This document shows, piece by piece, positions 4,972 to 7,289 of a stretch of 7,289 bases of DNA. Source of the stretch: a bacterium (GTDB lineage Bacteria; Zixibacteria; MSB-5A5; GN15; FEB-12); the NCBI GenBank assembly GCA_030619425.1, contig JAUXBJ010000074.1, positions 1 to 7,289 on the forward strand. Reading direction: 5' to 3'. The first letter of the stretch is position 1, and each line of letters opens with the position of its first letter. The position numbers and the translations under genes are program-made. The notes beneath the pieces are model-generated. The model was not told where the DNA came from. It saw nothing but the letters and a program-made list of their open reading frames with translations, and did no database searches.

Positions 4972-5751
4972 TTAGAAAAGTCTATCCACCTTTCCCACCA
5001 GTTGCGTCAGCGGTATCTCATACACTTTGTCCAGAGAACCCATGCTGACCGTAGCCACCAAGATAGAGAACTGGTCGGCCTGGGTCAACGGCCAATCACC
5101 GGTGAGACTAATACCGGGAGGACCATCGCGTGGGTCGGGGAGACCATCCGCCACCACCAAACCATCGACAATCAACACTTCCTCCAGCGGCAAACCGACC
5201 ACGAAGCCGGTGCGACGTCGTCCCGAGGCCTCTTCAAAGCGGACCATCTCGAATCGCTGAGGCAGTCGATGTAATATCGGTCGATCGACGAAGGCAATCC
5301 TGACGGTGTAAGCGAGCGAACTGGCCTTGAGAATGTCACCCGTGGCATACAGAGGGTTCAATCGGTTGTGCGGTATCGTGTAGATTTCAGGTCGGTTGCG
5401 CCATCCGAAATTGAGCGCAGCGGACGGCGATAGAACCTGGTATAACAAACCGGCGGCAACGATGACCACCGCCGCCCGGGTAGTACGATTGATCGAGACA
5501 CGTTTCAGACGCGCTGTCCGGGCCAGATCCACAAAGGTAAAGCCGTAGAACATGATCGGCAATCCAAGCACCAACCATGTGACCGCACCCGGCATTGGTA
5601 CGAAGAACGAGGCCACATACAGCACCGAAGCCAACAACATGACCAGGAAAACGAACAGCCCGAAAGCGTATTCCCTCCAGTAGAAATGGCCCAAACCCGG
5701 CAGGAGCAGATTGAGCATCCAGGCGAAGATGAGACGTTTGTGGAACTGCAT
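4972..5751 (-). CDS. S26 signal-peptidase-like membrane protein, catalytic residues missing
   Basis: This 259-residue protein has an N-terminal membrane part and a C-terminal soluble domain. Seen: hydrophobic segments at about 7-24, 28-50, 55-76 and 92-108; the first carries L17-P-G-L-G-H-F-Y24, like small membrane domains of the TM2 kind. From about 120 the sequence follows type I signal peptidase boxes. P127...P133...G138-D139 fits the P-S-G-S-M-x-P-T-L-x-x-G-D box, but R130 stands where the nucleophilic Ser belongs. VVGLPLEEV with VDGLVVADG (184-203) fits the K-R-V-I-G-L-P-G-D box, but G182 replaces the Lys. The last box (SMGSLDKVYEIP) lacks the usual GDN and DSR. It is therefore probably not a peptidase; a scaffold or binding role in the envelope is inference. 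An in-frame TAG three codons upstream fixes the ATG, though no clear ribosome binding site is seen. It is first in a two-gene unit with the HAD phosphatase. Confidence 0.7.
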   Translation of the reverse strand: MQFHKRLIFAWMLNLLLPGLGHFYWREYAFGLFVFLVMLLASVLYVASFFVPMPGAVTWLVLGLPIMFYGFTFVDLARTARLKRVSINRTTRAAVVIVAAGLLYQVLSPSAALNFGWRNRPEIYTIPHNRLNPLYATGDILKASSLAYTVRIAFVDRPILHRLPQRFEMVRFEEASGRRRTGFVVGLPLEEVLIVDGLVVADGLPDPRDGPPGISLTGDWPLTQADQFSILVATVSMGSLDKVYEIPLTQLVGKVDRLF

Positions 5752-5860
5752 ACGGTTCTAACCATACGGGATTGTGCATGAAAAGGACAATCTTTTTTGC
5801 CTCGGTTGCGCTTCCGCGAGCCAAATCGATACCTACAACAAAGTTAGGGTCGGAGACAGA

Positions 5861-5872
5861 TTATCGTGATAA
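5861..5872. promoter_or_regulatory. Palindrome, possible operator
   Basis: TTATCgtGATAA is a perfect 5+5 palindrome around two bases, about 110 bases before the S26-like start and 240 before the S41 start. It looks like a small regulator site but matches no box I can name with confidence. Confidence 0.25.
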
Positions 5873-6042
5873 AAACTGCTGAGAATCCGATGAGTGAGCC
5901 GAGTTGTTCTTTCAGGTAAACAGCCGAACGACAACCGTTTGTATCCCGATAGCCGTTGACCGGGGAACCTTTGGCAACCGATGGTGTATTGTAAGCGTAT
6001 AAAGTTCAAAGAGATACACATCGGCGTCAGCCGTCCTCTAAC

Positions 6043-6070
6043 TTGACAAAGCGGCTTGGTGTGTTATCTT
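6043..6070 (+). promoter_or_regulatory. Sigma-70-type promoter of the S41 protease gene
   Basis: TTGACA at 6043-6048 is a perfect -35 box. After 16 bases comes TATCTT (6065-6070), which matches 4 of 6 positions of the -10 consensus. Transcription would begin near 6077, leaving a leader of about 34 bases before the ATG at 6111. Confidence 0.6.
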
Positions 6071-6100
6071 GACGCTGGTTGGATACGAGCACACTGAAAC

Positions 6101-6105
6101 GGAGG
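6101..6105 (+). promoter_or_regulatory. Ribosome binding site of the S41 protease gene
   Basis: GGAGG lies 5 bases before the ATG at 6111 and fixes the start. Confidence 0.8.
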
Positions 6106-6110
6106 TTTCG

Positions 6111-7289
6111 ATGATTCGATATACGGTTCTGTTGGTCGGATTAACGGTTTTTGCCATCGCTTTTATCGCGGAGATCGGGTCTCTTGAAGCCGAACAGGTA
6201 ACTACGACCGAACCGGTGATGTGGGCCGACACCACGCACATCAACACCGAACCGGCCGCCACCGATAACCCCGAAACAACCCGTCGCAAACGAGACAGCT
6301 TCCTGAAGGATGTCAAGAAGCTCTCCTCGACCGCCTTCAACATAAGAAATCAATACATGGAGGATGTCGACACCGACGAGATTATCAAGGCGGGCATCAG
6401 AGGAATGCTTACCGATCTTGATCGATATTCCATCCTGATGGAGCGTTCGTCGTACGAGGCCTTGATGGAGTCCACGCACGGCAAGTACGAAGGGTTGGGC
6501 ATGCAGATAGACTCCCGTGACAATCGTATCATCATCATCACACCGATTGAGGGTACCCCGGCCTATCGCAAAGGCCTTCGCGCCGGTGATATTATATGGG
6601 CCATTGACGGCGAGTCGACCGAGGGCATGAAGACAGCCGACGGCGCCAAGCTGATGCGCGGCACGGCCGGCACCTCGGTGGTGCTTACGATCAAACGGGC
6701 CGGTATCGCCGACATGATGGACTTTGAGGTGGAGCGAGCGGTGATCGAATTGAAGTCGGTACCGTATGCCGGAGTGATTCCCGGGACCGATATCGGCTAC
6801 GTCCGTCTCTCGCGGTTCGCCGAAGAAACTTCGCACGAACTCAGAGACGCCATCAGCGACCTGAACGATCAGAACGTCTCGGCGCTTGTTCTCGACCTGC
6901 GCAGTAACGGCGGCGGACTACTCGACCAGGCCAAAGAGACCGCCGAACTGTTCCTTGAGCAGGGGCGCGAGATCGTCTATACCAAAGGACGCTACGAAAC
7001 CAGTGAACGTCATTTCTATTCCGAACGGGCGCCGCTGTTCGAGGACAACCCACTGATTGTCCTGGTGAACGAAGGCACCGCATCGGCCAGTGAGATCGTC
7101 TCGGGGGCCATTCAGGATTGGGACCGCGGACTCATCGTCGGCGCCCCCACCTACGGTAAGGGACTGGTGCAGCAGATATTCCAGATTGCCAACGATGGTT
7201 CGATGGCGCTGAAGCTGACCACGGCCAAGTATTACGTGCCATCGGGACGCTGTATCCAGAAGCCGGAGATACAAGCCAAACGCGGTTCA
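6111..7289 (+). CDS. C-terminal processing protease, S41 family (3'-partial)
   Basis: The frame is open for 393 codons and leaves the window without a stop. Prc/CtpA-type proteases cut envelope proteins near their C-termini. Seen: a signal peptide or membrane anchor at residues 4-20 without a lipobox cysteine, then a Thr/Glu-rich linker (about 25-60) ending in R59-R-K-R. A helical segment with the family pattern Y-x-x-D-V-D and G-I-R-G-M-L (82-100) follows. The PDZ domain spans about 125-210 (Y126-E-G-L-G, then A158-G-D-I-I and I165-D-G). The catalytic core has L263-R-S-N-G-G-G, then T323-A-S325-A-S-E with Ser325, and Y348-G-K350-G-L-V-Q354. Ser and Lys are 25 apart and Gln follows Lys by four, as in known members, so it should be active. 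It faces away from the S26-like gene and has its own promoter and ribosome binding site. About 30-150 residues are likely missing. Confidence 0.96.
   Translation, partial: MIRYTVLLVGLTVFAIAFIAEIGSLEAEQVTTTEPVMWADTTHINTEPAATDNPETTRRKRDSFLKDVKKLSSTAFNIRNQYMEDVDTDEIIKAGIRGMLTDLDRYSILMERSSYEALMESTHGKYEGLGMQIDSRDNRIIIITPIEGTPAYRKGLRAGDIIWAIDGESTEGMKTADGAKLMRGTAGTSVVLTIKRAGIADMMDFEVERAVIELKSVPYAGVIPGTDIGYVRLSRFAEETSHELRDAISDLNDQNVSALVLDLRSNGGGLLDQAKETAELFLEQGREIVYTKGRYETSERHFYSERAPLFEDNPLIVLVNEGTASASEIVSGAIQDWDRGLIVGAPTYGKGLVQQIFQIANDGSMALKLTTAKYYVPSGRCIQKPEIQAKRGS

Larger units (their letters stand above)
5752..6110. other. Divergent intergenic region
   Basis: This 359-base stretch separates the divergent S26-like and S41 genes. 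It contains the S41 promoter (6043-6070) and ribosome binding site (6101-6105), plus a 12-base palindrome at 5861-5872. I saw no convincing promoter reading left, no rRNA or tRNA-like fold and no terminator. A 62-codon frame on the minus strand (5833-6021) has no coding character. Confidence 0.7.

Noticed and set aside
4972..5751. Functional signal peptidase I (lepB)
   Set aside because: The Ser and Lys positions hold Arg and Gly, so an active LepB assignment is not supported.
5387..5824. Minus-strand frame of 145 codons overlapping the S26-like gene
   Set aside because: It is a frame shadow of the S26-like gene, which has coherent membrane segments and S26 boxes; this frame has neither.
5833..6021. 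62-codon minus-strand frame in the divergent spacer
   Set aside because: It has no well-placed ribosome binding site, no domain-like pattern and biased composition typical of a chance frame.
6141..6836. Minus-strand reading frame of 231 codons
   Set aside because: It is antisense to the S41 protease gene, which has promoter, ribosome binding site, PDZ domain and catalytic dyad.

Overview
The window looks like a bacterial chromosome segment from an environmental, probably uncultured, anaerobic or microaerophilic lineage. Rubrerythrin points to low-oxygen life. The proteins are ordinary bacterial families, and the spacers carry small palindromic repeats. I lean weakly toward the FCB group (Zixibacteria-like) because the translated repeats look familiar from such genomes; nothing in the sequence proves this.

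Layout, left to right. (1) Positions 2-940, plus strand: a PD-(D/E)XK nuclease-like protein, possibly cut at its 5' end. (2) 951-1039: a two-hairpin palindromic repeat filling the gap between convergent genes. (3) 1042-1416, minus: a PilZ-domain protein. (4) 1417-1752: a gene-poor stretch with a possible gene remnant and two more repeat copies, one truncated. (5) 1753-4056, minus: rubrerythrin, an M29 metallo-aminopeptidase and an Ogt-type DNA alkyltransferase, one after another. (6) 4125-4315: a 179-bp MITE-like element with 10-bp terminal inverted repeats and a 6-bp target duplication, inserted at the stop codon of the next gene. (7) 4311-5751, minus: a two-gene unit of an S26 signal-peptidase-like membrane protein that has lost its catalytic residues, followed after one base by a HAD phosphatase. 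(8) 5752-6110: a divergent intergenic region with a good promoter for (9) 6111-7289, plus: a C-terminal processing protease (S41) running off the right edge.

The genes do not form one obvious pathway. Rubrerythrin (peroxide reduction), Ogt (alkylation repair), M29 peptidase (peptide turnover) and the HAD phosphatase are housekeeping or stress functions on one strand. The S41 protease and the S26-like protein both belong to the cell envelope and lie back to back. I see no complete defence system or large novel cassette. The most interesting items are the MITE with its target duplication, the catalytically dead S26 protein, the repeat family, and the cysteine-rich nuclease at the left edge whose neighbours are cut off.
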